A stretch of DNA of 32,317 nt from URNF01 sp045638005 (GTDB lineage: Bacteria > Bacillota > Clostridia > Oscillospirales > Acutalibacteraceae): assembly GCA_045638005.1 (NCBI GenBank), contig JAZUAN010000042.1:1-32317 (forward strand). Reading direction: 5' to 3'. Made by a program: the position numbers and the translations under genes. The notes under the pieces were generated by a model. It ran no database searches, was not told the origin of the DNA, and saw only the letters and a program-made list of their open reading frames with translations. Shown one piece after another: positions 1 through 7,216 of this stretch. Positions within the stretch are counted from its first letter, which is position 1; each line of letters starts with the position of its first letter.

Positions 1-203
1 CATACAGTATTTGCTCCGTTTTTGCCTCGATTGACCTGAAAATCCGCTCTTTTTAAAAATCTCCGACCTCAAAGCGAGGAGATTTCGAGTGATTTTTGTT
101 TTTCTTTTCTGCGGGCGGGCTGTCGCCCGACAAAGAAAAAAAGGACGAAAAGCGCTGAAATATACCGTTTTGAGGCAGGTTCGGATTATTCGTGTCACCT
201 TAA
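1..203. other. Non-coding stretch with two inverted repeats
   Basis: No gene is visible here. One inverted repeat has 8-bp arms (AAATCTCC at 57-64, GGAGATTT at 78-85). A second has a GC stem (CGGGC at 116-120, GCCCG at 125-129, loop TGTC) enclosed by a T-rich/A-rich outer stem (99-107 with 132-140). The second could end transcription of the minus-strand gene that stops at 204, but it has no clean T-run after the GC stem, so the terminator call is weak. The first ten bases (CATACAGTAT) are the reverse complement of 3477-3486 inside the foldback element further on; this may be chance. Confidence 0.5.
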
Positions 204-935
204 TTATATGACATACGGCTCGTCATCCGTCACCTTACGCACGTGCGGACAGGGAGTCATCTCACGATAACTGGGATTGAGAAAGCGCACCGCATTGCGG
301 ATGATACTCTGTACCGACGGCTGATAGAAGGTGGGATAGGACTCATGGCCCGGCTGGAAATAGAAGATCTTGCCGTTACCGCGCTCATAGAGACAACCCG
401 AACGGAACACCTCGCCACCGCTATAGTGACCGATAAGCAACAGCTTGTCGGGGGTGGGGATGACAAACGGCTCGCCGTAGGTTTCTTCCGCCTCTAATTC
501 GAAGTAGCGGTCGATATCCTTGGTGATGGGATGGGACGGCTCGATGACCCATAAGATCTCATGGTCATCCGTCTCACGCCAGGTCAAATTACAGGAGGTG
601 CCAAGCAGATAGCGGAAGGGTTTCGAATGATGGGCGGAATGCAACGCGATAAAGCCCATACCGGACAGCACCGCGTCACGCACAAGGAAGGCTACCTCGT
701 CCGGCACCTTACCGTGCGCCATGTGACCCCACCAGATGAGAACATCTGTCTCTGCCAAAATCTCTTTGGTGATACCGCAGTTTTCATCCTGCAAGGTGGC
801 AGTTTTTACCACCATATCCTCTTCCTTGCCAAGGAAATCTGCAATCGCCTGATGGATACCATTCGGATACATATCAGCAATACGCTGTTCGTTGCGTTCA
901 TGCTCGTATTCATTCCATACCAATACACGAATCAT
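204..935 (-). CDS. ThuA-like domain protein
   Basis: The 243-aa product resembles the ThuA (trehalose-utilisation-like) family, which has a class I glutamine-amidotransferase-like flavodoxin fold. Visible hallmarks are the N-terminal strand MIRVLVWNEYEHE, the LIWWGHMAHG loop, GFIALHSAHHSKPF, and the C-terminal GKIFYFQPGHESYPTF stretch typical of these proteins. The family is tied to sugar metabolism, but the reaction is poorly defined. I start at the ATG at 935 because a GGAG lies 9 nt upstream (945-948). The in-frame ATG at 950 would put that GGAG inside the gene. It is cytoplasmic, with no signal peptide. It is divergent from an AraC-family regulator, which may control it. No downstream partner is visible before the window edge. 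Confidence 0.85.
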   Translation of the reverse strand: MIRVLVWNEYEHERNEQRIADMYPNGIHQAIADFLGKEEDMVVKTATLQDENCGITKEILAETDVLIWWGHMAHGKVPDEVAFLVRDAVLSGMGFIALHSAHHSKPFRYLLGTSCNLTWRETDDHEILWVIEPSHPITKDIDRYFELEAEETYGEPFVIPTPDKLLLIGHYSGGEVFRSGCLYERGNGKIFYFQPGHESYPTFYQPSVQSIIRNAVRFLNPSYREMTPCPHVRKVTDDEPYVI

Positions 936-982
936 AGTAATTTTCTCCATTGTTTTGAAAGAATTGAAGGTTATCCAATCAA

Positions 983-988
983 ATTATA
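983..988 (-). promoter_or_regulatory. Candidate -10 box for the ThuA-like gene
   Basis: A perfect TATAAT lies on the minus strand about 48 bases upstream of the ThuA-like start, in the gap shared with the divergent AraC gene. I see no good -35 at the usual distance, which would fit a promoter needing an activator. That is inference only. Confidence 0.35.
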
Positions 989-1059
989 GACAGCAGCGAA
1001 AAATTATGCTATCATTTTTTTGTGTTAAAATATCGTTTTTTTGTCTTTTGGAGGAAATC

Positions 1060-1935
1060 ATGGTTTTCTATGAAGAACGCGCCAAGCGAAACGGCGTGAT
1101 GATGCCGATCCAGTGCATTCATCTCCATTTGCGTAACACCCGCACACACCCCAGACTGCATTACCACGACTACACCGAGTTACTGTTCGGCTTGAGCGGT
1201 AAAGCGCAGATATATATCGGCGGTACGCGCTATGTGCTGCCTGCGGGTGGTATGATCATCGTACATAACAGTGAACCGCACGATGTGCTCTGTGCCACCG
1301 AAGAATGTGAGTATATCGTTATCAAATTTTTGCCACAGGTGTTGCGCGCTGAGGAAGAAACCTTTTCGGAATACGGCTATGCGTCCGCTTTAATGGAAAA
1401 CGCGCCCGAAAAGCAGATATTCTTTGACACAGATGAACTCAAAGAAACCAACCTTCCGGGGCTGTTCAAGCACATGATGGAGGAATGGGAAGGACAAACC
1501 TTCGGCTATGAACTCAGCCTGCGTGCGGATGTGACGCAAATCTATTTGCATATCCTGCGCTGTTGGCGGAAAAGTAACGTATCTCTTATGGAAAATATCG
1601 AGCAAGCCGGACAAGGAGAATTCATCCGTCTGGCTGTTTCCTATATCGGCGAACACTACCCCGATCTTACCGAAAGCGAAGCAGCTGCTGCATGCGGTAT
1701 GAGTACAGCATATTTCTCCCGTCTGTTTAAGCGCACCATGAAAACCTCTTTTTCGGCATATCTCGCAAAGGTGCGGCTGAGAGAAGCGGAAAGGCTGTTG
1801 CTGCTTACCGATCGCAGCGTCACAGATATCGCACATGCGGTTGGCTTCTCCACCGCGTCCTATTTTATCAGCCTATTTCGCAAAGAACATCGTATCACCC
1901 CCTATCAATACCGCCGCTCACATCGTGGCGGATGA
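1060..1935 (+). CDS. AraC-family transcriptional regulator with cupin sensor domain
   Basis: The 291-aa protein has the usual two-part AraC layout. An N-terminal cupin-like effector domain (about residues 25-100) contains the metal-site-like HPRLHYHDYTELLFGLSG stretch and the LPAGGMIIVHNSEPH strand. The C-terminal double helix-turn-helix (about 190-290) contains AACGMSTAYFSRLFKRTM and, in the second unit, SVTDIAHAVGFSTASYFISLFRKEHRITPYQYR in two pieces. The open frame extends upstream to 892, but ATG 1060 has GGAGG at 1050-1054 five bases before it and gives the normal family length. Family members bind sugars or related small molecules and switch neighbouring catabolic genes. The divergent ThuA-like gene is the obvious candidate target; the effector is unknown. 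Confidence 0.92.
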   Translation: MVFYEERAKRNGVMMPIQCIHLHLRNTRTHPRLHYHDYTELLFGLSGKAQIYIGGTRYVLPAGGMIIVHNSEPHDVLCATEECEYIVIKFLPQVLRAEEETFSEYGYASALMENAPEKQIFFDTDELKETNLPGLFKHMMEEWEGQTFGYELSLRADVTQIYLHILRCWRKSNVSLMENIEQAGQGEFIRLAVSYIGEHYPDLTESEAAAACGMSTAYFSRLFKRTMKTSFSAYLAKVRLREAERLLLLTDRSVTDIAHAVGFSTASYFISLFRKEHRITPYQYRRSHRGG

Positions 1936-2108
1936 GGCATTAAAAAACAGAGAAGATACACGCATTATTATCTGTAAAACAAACAGTAATGTGATATGAA
2001 ACACATAATATTGTGATATTTGTTGAAAAATATAATTTGGCGTACTGACGTTATAACCTCTCTCCGCAAGGCGGTAAGTTTTCTCTTGCCTGCGGACATT
2101 GTCGCGGA

Positions 2109-2266
2109 GATGTCCGTAGGACAAAGGGGTGCCTACCTTGGGAAGGGACATCCCCTCGTTTGATTTGCACACATTTTTATATTTTCGTAGGGAACGACCT
2201 ATGTGTCGTTCTATAAGGTTCGCACACATTTTCAATGTCATCGTAAGGCAAGGGCTTGCTCTTGCC
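2109..2266. repeat. Tandem palindromic intergenic units
   Basis: Two related units repeat with a 55-bp period. Both begin GCACACATTTT (2167 and 2222) and carry a TCGTA(G/A)GG block followed by a palindrome. The palindrome arms differ: GAACGAC/GTCGTTC at 2192-2198 and 2205-2211, GGCAAG/CTTGCC at 2247-2252 and 2261-2266. A more diverged upstream part holds GATGTCC/GGACATC (2109-2115, 2146-2152) and another CGTAGG. So the pairing is kept while the paired sequence changes. A partial relative (CGTAGGGGCG) appears at 20498. Confidence 0.65.
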
Positions 2267-2410
2267 GTAACTTGTGCAAATTTCGCAGGACGCCGAGTGG
2301 CCCCCTTGTGTATGGGGTGACAAGAGTAATCCCCCACAAAAGAAACCCACCCCCTATTATATTTATTATCATTATAATACACCCATCTGCGCAAAAAAAT
2401 AGCAAAGTCG

Positions 2411-2444
2411 AGCGAAAAAATCGCAAAAGGAACATTTTTTCGCT
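2411..2444. other. 11-bp perfect hairpin
   Basis: Arms AGCGAAAAAAT (2411-2421) and ATTTTTTCGCT (2434-2444) with a 12-base loop. The T-run is within the stem, so it is not a classical terminator. Its role is unknown. Confidence 0.5.
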
Positions 2445-2560
2445 ACAAAAGTAAAAATATACCATAAAATGTATTGAAATACAGTGAACAGTATTTACAA
2501 ATCAATCACCGCAAGGGTTCCCACATACACGCAACAAGATATTGCAAAGGATTTTTATTC

Positions 2561-2582
2561 AAAACACAATATATTGTGTTTT
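2561..2582 (+). promoter_or_regulatory. NrdR box 1 (perfect palindrome)
   Basis: A perfect 22-bp palindrome whose core, ACACAATATATTGTGT (2564-2579), matches the NrdR-box consensus at every position. NrdR is the ATP/dATP-sensing repressor of ribonucleotide reductase genes and normally binds paired boxes about three helical turns apart. The second box starts 30 bp downstream, inside the promoter, and the controlled genes are nrdG and nrdD. Site, spacing and target agree. Confidence 0.93.
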
Positions 2583-2586
2583 TGGG

Positions 2587-2615
2587 TTGACAACCACTAT
2601 ATATCGTGCTACAAT
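2587..2615 (+). promoter_or_regulatory. nrd promoter with NrdR box 2 in the spacer
   Basis: TTGACA (2587-2592), a 17-bp spacer and TACAAT (2610-2615) form a near-consensus sigma-A promoter. The spacer is almost entirely a second NrdR box, CCACTATATATCGTGC (2594-2609), with a few changes from consensus. A repressor bound here would cover both promoter elements. Transcription should start near 2622 and give a leader of about 45 nt before nrdG. Confidence 0.92.
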
Positions 2616-2667
2616 TAGTATCGTGCCGCGAAATGTCGCAAAAGGTCAAAAAAGGGAGGGCGCTTTG

Positions 2668-3351
2668 ATGAATATTCAAGGTTTTCAAAAAATGACCCTC
2701 CTGGATTTCCCGGGAGCTGTTGCTTGCACCGTGTTTACCGGTGGCTGTAATCTGCGCTGCCCCTTCTGCCACAATGCAGATCTGGTGCGCACCCCCACCA
2801 TGTACGTGAACATGCTGCCGCAGGTGATGGAGTACCTCGAGAAACGTAAAGGACTGATCGACGGCGTGTGTGTCACCGGCGGTGAGCCGCTGTTGCAGCC
2901 CAATTTGCAGGATTTTCTCAAAACCGTCAAGGAAATGGGATACCGTGTGAAATTGGACACCAACGGCAGTCTGCCGGATAAGTTGTCCCGCATCTTAAAG
3001 AGCGGTCTTATCGACTATGTGGCGATGGACGTAAAGAGCTCCAAAGCGGGGTACCCCAAAGCCATCGGCGGCGAAACCGATTTCGCCTTGTTCGAGGAAA
3101 GCATCACCCTCTTGAAGCAAAGCGGTATTCCCCACGAATTCCGCACAACGGTGGTGAAAGGTATCCACACACCCGAGGACATCGAGGCGATCGCCAAAAT
3201 GCTTGCAGGCGAGGAAAAGTATTTCCTCCAGACCTTCAAGGATTCCGGCAATCTACTTTGTAGCGGCTTTGACGCATTCAGCCATACGGAAATGGCGGCA
3301 ATGCTCGCAACGGTAAAACAATATATCCTCGCCGCTGAGCTGCGGGGATAA
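2668..3351 (+). CDS. nrdG: Anaerobic ribonucleotide reductase activating protein (radical SAM)
   Basis: The 227-aa radical SAM enzyme uses S-adenosylmethionine and a [4Fe-4S] cluster to place the glycyl radical on NrdD. The cluster motif CNLRCPFC (CxxxCxxC) is near residue 30, after the TLLDFPGAVACTVFTGGC lead-in typical of the Firmicutes NrdG2 type. The SAM-binding VTGGEPLLQ follows near residue 70, then VKLDTNG and YVAMDVKS. An open frame runs upstream to 2542, but the ATG at 2668 has GGGAGG (2654-2659) eight bases before it, while the upstream extension covers the NrdR boxes and promoter and cannot be coding. It is the first gene of the nrd cluster. Pyruvate formate-lyase activases look similar; NrdR boxes and the nearby nrdD favour NrdG. 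Confidence 0.92.
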   Translation: MNIQGFQKMTLLDFPGAVACTVFTGGCNLRCPFCHNADLVRTPTMYVNMLPQVMEYLEKRKGLIDGVCVTGGEPLLQPNLQDFLKTVKEMGYRVKLDTNGSLPDKLSRILKSGLIDYVAMDVKSSKAGYPKAIGGETDFALFEESITLLKQSGIPHEFRTTVVKGIHTPEDIEAIAKMLAGEEKYFLQTFKDSGNLLCSGFDAFSHTEMAAMLATVKQYILAAELRG

Positions 3352-3352
3352 A

Positions 3353-3564
3353 GTAGCCGAAGAGAAGCAAACTCCTAATCGCCCATACGGCGTCTCACGG
3401 CGAAAATCCGCACGCGTTGATTGTTACAAGTAAAAAATAGAATTTTTTGCTTGTAACAAGGCCGTCGAGCGCAGGAATACTGTATGTATTTCAAGCGAGA
3501 ACAACGCAGTTACCAAGCAAAAAATTCATTTTTGACCGATTAGAGTTTGACTCTCTTCGGCTAC
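3353..3564. repeat. 212-bp foldback element between nrdG and nrdD
   Basis: The ends are imperfect inverted repeats of about 31 bp. The left end (3353-3383) begins GTAGCCGAAGAGA, and the right end (3534-3564) finishes TCTCTTCGGCTAC; they match closely with two one-base gaps and a few substitutions. The element starts one base after the nrdG stop and ends just before the nrdD ribosome-binding site. Inside is a strong hairpin (3421-3459), plus a second copy of one arm (3511-3535). No clear target duplication is seen (both flanks only share AA). It may be a miniature inverted-repeat element or a regulatory RNA. Confidence 0.75.
3421..3459 (+). other. Nested 18-bp hairpin with a competing partner
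   Basis: Arm 1 (3421-3438, starting TTGTTACAAG) pairs with arm 2 (3442-3459, ending CTTGTAACAA) through 18 positions with one G-T pair and a three-base loop. The segment at 3511-3535 (GTTACCAAGCAAAAAATTC and on) is nearly the reverse complement of 3432-3456 and could pair with arm 2 instead. The two pairings exclude each other, as in attenuators. No strong T-run follows either form. Confidence 0.6.
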
Positions 3565-3584
3565 AAGTAAAAGGAGTGGAAAGT

Positions 3585-5960
3585 ATGTATCGCGTAAACA
3601 AACGAGACGGAAAGGTCGCAGAATTTAACATTTCCAAAATCACCGACGCTATCACAAAAGCATTTGAAGCGTGCGAAAGAGAATTCAACGACAACATCAT
3701 CGATTTCCTCGCCCTCAAAGTCACCGCTGACTTTGAGCCGAAGGTAGAGGACGGTTTTGTTGCGGTTGAGGATATCCAGGACAGTGTGGAAACCGTTCTG
3801 GTGCAGGCGGGATATGCAGATGTGGCGAAAGCCTATATTCTGTATCGCCGTCAGCGCGAAAAACTCCGCAACATGAAATCCACCGTACTGGACTATAAAG
3901 CACTGGTTGACCAGTATGTGCAGAGCCTTGACTGGCGTGTGAAAGAGAATTCCACCGTGACCTATTCGGTCGGCGGTCTTATTCTCTCCAACTCCGGTGC
4001 CATCACCGCTAACTATTGGCTGTCCGAGATCTATGACGACGAGATCGGCAACGCGCACAAAAACGCGGATATCCATATCCACGATCTGTCTATGCTGACC
4101 GGTTATTGCGCAGGTTGGACTTTAAAACAGCTCATCGAAGAAGGTCTGGGCGGTGTCGGCGGTAAGATCACCTCCGCTCCCGCAAAGCACCTTGCCACCC
4201 TCTGCAACCAGATGGTCAACTTCCTTGGCATCATGCAGAACGAATGGGCGGGCGCGCAGGCGTTCTCCTCCTTTGATACATATTTAGCACCGTTCGTCAA
4301 AGCGGATAATCTCAGCTACGACGCGGTGAAGAAATGCATTGAGTCCTTCATCTACGGTGTCAATACCCCCAGCCGTTGGGGTACCCAGGCGCCCTTCTCC
4401 AACATCACTCTCGACTGGACCGTTCCGCACGATCTTGAGGATGAGTATGCCATCGTCGGCGGGAAGCGCATGGGCTTCAAATACGGCGATTGTAAAAAGG
4501 AAATGGACATGGTCAACAAAGCGTTTATCGAGATCATGATCGAGGGCGACGCACAGGGACGCGGGTTCCAGTATCCCATCCCGACCTACTCCATCACCCG
4601 TGACTTTGACTGGTCCGAAACCGAGAACAACAAGCTGTTGTTTGAAATGACCTCTAAATACGGCACTCCCTATTTCTCCAACTATGTGAACAGCGACATG
4701 GAGCCTTCCGACGTGCGCAGTATGTGCTGCCGTCTGCGTCTTGATCTCCGTGAACTGCGCAAAAAGTCCGGCGGCTTCTTCGGCAGCGGTGAGTCCACCG
4801 GTTCTGTCGGCGTTGTCACCATCAACATGCCGCGCATCGCGTACCTGTCCAATACCCCCGAGGACTTCTACAAACGCCTCGACCACATGCTGGATATCTC
4901 TGCGCGTTCGTTGAAAATCAAACGCACCATTATCACCAAGTTGCTTGATGAAGGTCTTTACCCCTACACCAAGCGTTACCTGGGCACCTTTGCTAACCAC
5001 TTCTCCACCATCGGCCTTGTTGGCATGAATGAGGTAGGTCTGAATGCTAAATGGCTTGGCAAGGATATGACCCACAAAGAGACGCAGGAATTCTCCAAAG
5101 ACGTGCTCAACCACATGCGCGAGCGTCTGTCCGACTATCAGGAGATGTACGGCGACCTCTACAACTTAGAAGCGACTCCCGCCGAGTCCACCTCCTACCG
5201 TCTTGCGAGACATGACCGCAAACATTATCCGGACATCATCTGCGCCTCCGACGCGGAGACCCCCTACTATACCAACTCTTCTCACCTGCCGGTCGGCTAC
5301 ACCGATGATATCTTCACCGCTCTCGATGTGCAGGACGGTCTGCAGACCCTCTACACCTCGGGCACCGTGTTCCACGCGTACATCGGCGAGAAATTGCCCG
5401 ACTGGAAAGCGGCTGCTGCGATCGTCAAGAAGATTGCGGAGAACTACCGTCTGCCCTACTATTCGCTGTCTCCCACATACTCGGTATGTAAAGAGCACGG
5501 CTATTTAGCAGGCGAGCAGTTCACCTGCCCCATCTGCGGCAAAGAAGCGGAAGTCTACAGCCGTATCACCGGCTACTACCGTCCGGTGAAAAACTGGAAC
5601 GTAGGTAAAGCGCAGGAATACAAAGAGCGCCGCACCTACAACATCGCAGCCTCCGTGCTGACCCACGAAGGTCCGATAGCAGAGGACGAGACTCCTGTGG
5701 TCGCTGAGCCCACCACCGCTCTTGCGGACGGCATCTATCTGTTCGCTTCCGCTACCTGCCCCAACTGTAAGATTGCTGAAGCGCTACTCTCCAAAGCGGA
5801 TATCGCGTTTGTGAAGCTGCTTGCGGAAGAGAACGTTGCGCTGACCGAATCTCTGGGCATCAAGCAGGCACCCACCCTGGTCGTGGTAAACGGCGGTGAT
5901 GTAGAAAAATTCGTATCGGTTGCGAACATTAAGAAGTTCATGCAGACGGTCAAAGCGTAA
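3585..5960 (+). CDS. nrdD: Anaerobic (class III) ribonucleoside-triphosphate reductase with fused redoxin domain
   Basis: The 791-aa enzyme makes deoxyribonucleotides without oxygen. In order: an ATP-cone (about 1-95, MYRVNKRDGKVAEFN start) for allosteric control; the catalytic barrel with the thiyl-radical cysteine in LTGYCAGWT (C175); a Cys-Cys pair in RSMCCRL (C381-C382); a zinc site SVCKEHGY...CPIC (C635, C648, C651); and the glycyl-radical site SRITGYYRP (G663). A linker then leads to a redoxin-like domain (about 710-791) with CPNC (C725, C728). The family is usually 700-780 aa without this tail. I use ATG 3585 because AAGGAG lies at 3571-3576; the upstream frame overlaps the foldback element. 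The redoxin tail and the trxB gene next door suggest thiol electrons from thioredoxin reductase rather than formate; that is inference. Confidence 0.95.
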   Translation: MYRVNKRDGKVAEFNISKITDAITKAFEACEREFNDNIIDFLALKVTADFEPKVEDGFVAVEDIQDSVETVLVQAGYADVAKAYILYRRQREKLRNMKSTVLDYKALVDQYVQSLDWRVKENSTVTYSVGGLILSNSGAITANYWLSEIYDDEIGNAHKNADIHIHDLSMLTGYCAGWTLKQLIEEGLGGVGGKITSAPAKHLATLCNQMVNFLGIMQNEWAGAQAFSSFDTYLAPFVKADNLSYDAVKKCIESFIYGVNTPSRWGTQAPFSNITLDWTVPHDLEDEYAIVGGKRMGFKYGDCKKEMDMVNKAFIEIMIEGDAQGRGFQYPIPTYSITRDFDWSETENNKLLFEMTSKYGTPYFSNYVNSDMEPSDVRSMCCRLRLDLRELRKKSGGFFGSGESTGSVGVVTINMPRIAYLSNTPEDFYKRLDHMLDISARSLKIKRTIITKLLDEGLYPYTKRYLGTFANHFSTIGLVGMNEVGLNAKWLGKDMTHKETQEFSKDVLNHMRERLSDYQEMYGDLYNLEATPAESTSYRLARHDRKHYPDIICASDAETPYYTNSSHLPVGYTDDIFTALDVQDGLQTLYTSGTVFHAYIGEKLPDWKAAAAIVKKIAENYRLPYYSLSPTYSVCKEHGYLAGEQFTCPICGKEAEVYSRITGYYRPVKNWNVGKAQEYKERRTYNIAASVLTHEGPIAEDETPVVAEPTTALADGIYLFASATCPNCKIAEALLSKADIAFVKLLAEENVALTESLGIKQAPTLVVVNGGDVEKFVSVANIKKFMQTVKA

Positions 5961-5971
5961 ACATCAAAACA

Positions 5972-5998
5972 ATACGGGCGGCAACCTGCCGCCCGTAT
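5972..5998 (+). terminator. Hairpin between nrdD and trxB
   Basis: Perfect 11-bp arms, ATACGGGCGGC (5972-5982) and GCCGCCCGTAT (5988-5998), loop AACCT, followed by CCTTTT. The T-run is short and the trxB ribosome-binding site starts 7 bases later. It may be a leaky terminator or a stabilising stem that uncouples nrdD and trxB levels. Confidence 0.6.
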
Positions 5999-6017
5999 CC
6001 TTTTAGGAGTGAAAACT

Positions 6018-6929
6018 ATGTATGATATCATCATTATCGGCGCGGGTCCTGCGGGACTGACCGCCGCATTGTACGCACGCCGCGCCAACAAAGAGGTTTT
6101 AATCCTCGAGAAAGGTGCCTTTGGCGGTCAGATCACCTTCTCTCCCAAGGTGGAAAACTACCCCGGTTTTGAAAGTGTGAGCGGTACCGAACTGGCGGAC
6201 AAACTGGTGGAACAAGTGCTCTCCCAGGGCGCCGACGTGGAAGTGGAAACGGTCACCGGCATTGAAGTAAATGGGGACATAAAAACCGTCATCACCGAAG
6301 AGGGCGGTCGTTATGACTGCAAGGCGGTCATTATCGCCTGCGGTGCTAAGCACCGTCATTTGGGTGTGGAAAACGAAGAAAAATTTATCGGCGACGGCAT
6401 TTCGTTCTGTGCGGTATGCGACGGCGCGTTTTATAAAAATAAAACGGTCGCCTTGGTAGGCGGTGGCAACTCTGCGTTGCAGGAAGCCATCCTTTTGGCG
6501 GAAACCTGCAAAAAGGTGTACGTGCTGCAAAACCTCGATTTCTTAACGGGCGAAAAACGGTTGGAGGATATTCTGCGCAAACGCCCCAACGTAGAGATCG
6601 TCACCGGCACTATTGTTACCGCGGTGACCGACGGAGACGAATTCTCGGGCGTTACCATTAAGACGGTGGCGAGCGGCGAAGAAAAAGAATTGCCGCTGGA
6701 TGGCATGTTTGTCGCTATCGGACTGGAACCCGAAAACGGTGCTTTTGAAAATGTGATGGCGCTGGATGAGCGCGGCTATGCCGATGTGGACGAAGGCTGC
6801 GAAACCGCCACTGCAGGTGTGTTCGTGGCAGGCGATTGCCGCCGCAAAGCGGTACGACAGGTCACCACCGCAACAGGCGACGGCGCAGTAGCCGCTATCG
6901 CCGCTTGTCGGTATATTGATGGAATGTAA
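6018..6929 (+). CDS. trxB: Thioredoxin reductase (FAD/NAD(P)H)
   Basis: The 303-aa flavoprotein reduces a thioredoxin-like partner with NAD(P)H. Evidence: FAD-binding IIGAGPAGLTAALYARRAN at the N-terminus, the redox-active CAVCDG (C131, C134), the nucleotide-binding GGGNSALQEA, and the C-terminal FAD motif TAGVFVAGDCRRKAVRQ. Length is normal for low-molecular-weight bacterial TrxB. An in-frame GTG lies at 6009, but AGGAG at 6005-6009 fits ATG 6018 with an 8-base spacer. It sits 57 bases after nrdD, whose C-terminal redoxin domain is a plausible direct substrate. No free thioredoxin gene is present in the window. Confidence 0.95.
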   Translation: MYDIIIIGAGPAGLTAALYARRANKEVLILEKGAFGGQITFSPKVENYPGFESVSGTELADKLVEQVLSQGADVEVETVTGIEVNGDIKTVITEEGGRYDCKAVIIACGAKHRHLGVENEEKFIGDGISFCAVCDGAFYKNKTVALVGGGNSALQEAILLAETCKKVYVLQNLDFLTGEKRLEDILRKRPNVEIVTGTIVTAVTDGDEFSGVTIKTVASGEEKELPLDGMFVAIGLEPENGAFENVMALDERGYADVDEGCETATAGVFVAGDCRRKAVRQVTTATGDGAVAAIAACRYIDGM

Positions 6930-6930
6930 C

Positions 6931-6967
6931 AAAAACGGTTTGGTACAAAAGTACCAAACCGTTTTTT
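6931..6967. terminator. Strong bidirectional terminator
   Basis: A perfect 16-bp stem (AAAAACGGTTTGGTAC at 6931-6946, partner 6951-6966) with an AAAA loop and T-runs on both sides. It ends trxB on the plus strand and the gene remnant stopping at 6977 on the minus strand. Confidence 0.93.
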
Positions 6968-6976
6968 ATTGCGTAT

Positions 6977-7216
6977 TTACACCGCTTTAACGGTGATCTT
7001 ATTTTTGGTTAAACAATCGCCACCGATATAGATTTCAAATTCACCTTTTTCCACCGTGAAGGTGCCGTCTTCCAAATAGAAGCCAAGTTCTTTTTCACCA
7101 ACGGTAAAGGTAATGGCTTTGGTCTCCCCTGCTTTGATGAGCGTTTTCTCAAAACCTTTGAGTTCGCGCATCGGGCGGAGAAGGGACGCCACTTTATCAT
7201 GGATGTACAGCTGCAC
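6977..7216 (-). pseudogene. Remnant: C-terminal Fn3-like domain of a GH3 beta-glucosidase
   Basis: About 80 residues remain. VQLYIHDKVASLLRPMREL, KGFEKTLIKAGETKAITFTV and FEIYIGGDC match the fibronectin-III-like C-terminal domain of family GH3 beta-glucosidases. The intact enzyme is normally 700-800 aa, so both catalytic domains are missing. Homology stops near 7215-7225, where a different, oppositely oriented fragment starts. There is no start codon with a ribosome-binding site; a GTG at 7216 is in frame but unsupported. The true stop (TAA) and terminator are kept, so only the 5' part is lost. Confidence 0.8.

Larger units (their letters stand above)
1936..2560. other. Long non-coding stretch
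   Basis: About 625 bases with no convincing gene: short open frames here lack ribosome-binding sites and family features. It holds palindromic units (2109-2266), an 11-bp hairpin (2411-2444) and an AT-rich portion (2350-2480). The nrd promoter and NrdR boxes begin just after it. Confidence 0.6.

Noticed and set aside
1918..2465. Short open frames in the gap before nrdG
   Set aside because: No ribosome-binding sites, unusual composition, and they overlap palindromic repeats.
2542..2667. Upstream extension of nrdG
   Set aside because: It would read through the NrdR boxes and promoter; the ATG at 2668 has a good ribosome-binding site.
3421..3459. Intrinsic terminator of nrdG
   Set aside because: The T-run is inside the stem rather than after it, and the element has terminal inverted repeats, so a plain terminator does not explain it.
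3447..3584. Upstream extension of nrdD
   Set aside because: It lies within the foldback element; NrdD proteins begin with the MYRVNKRDG-type ATP cone at 3585.
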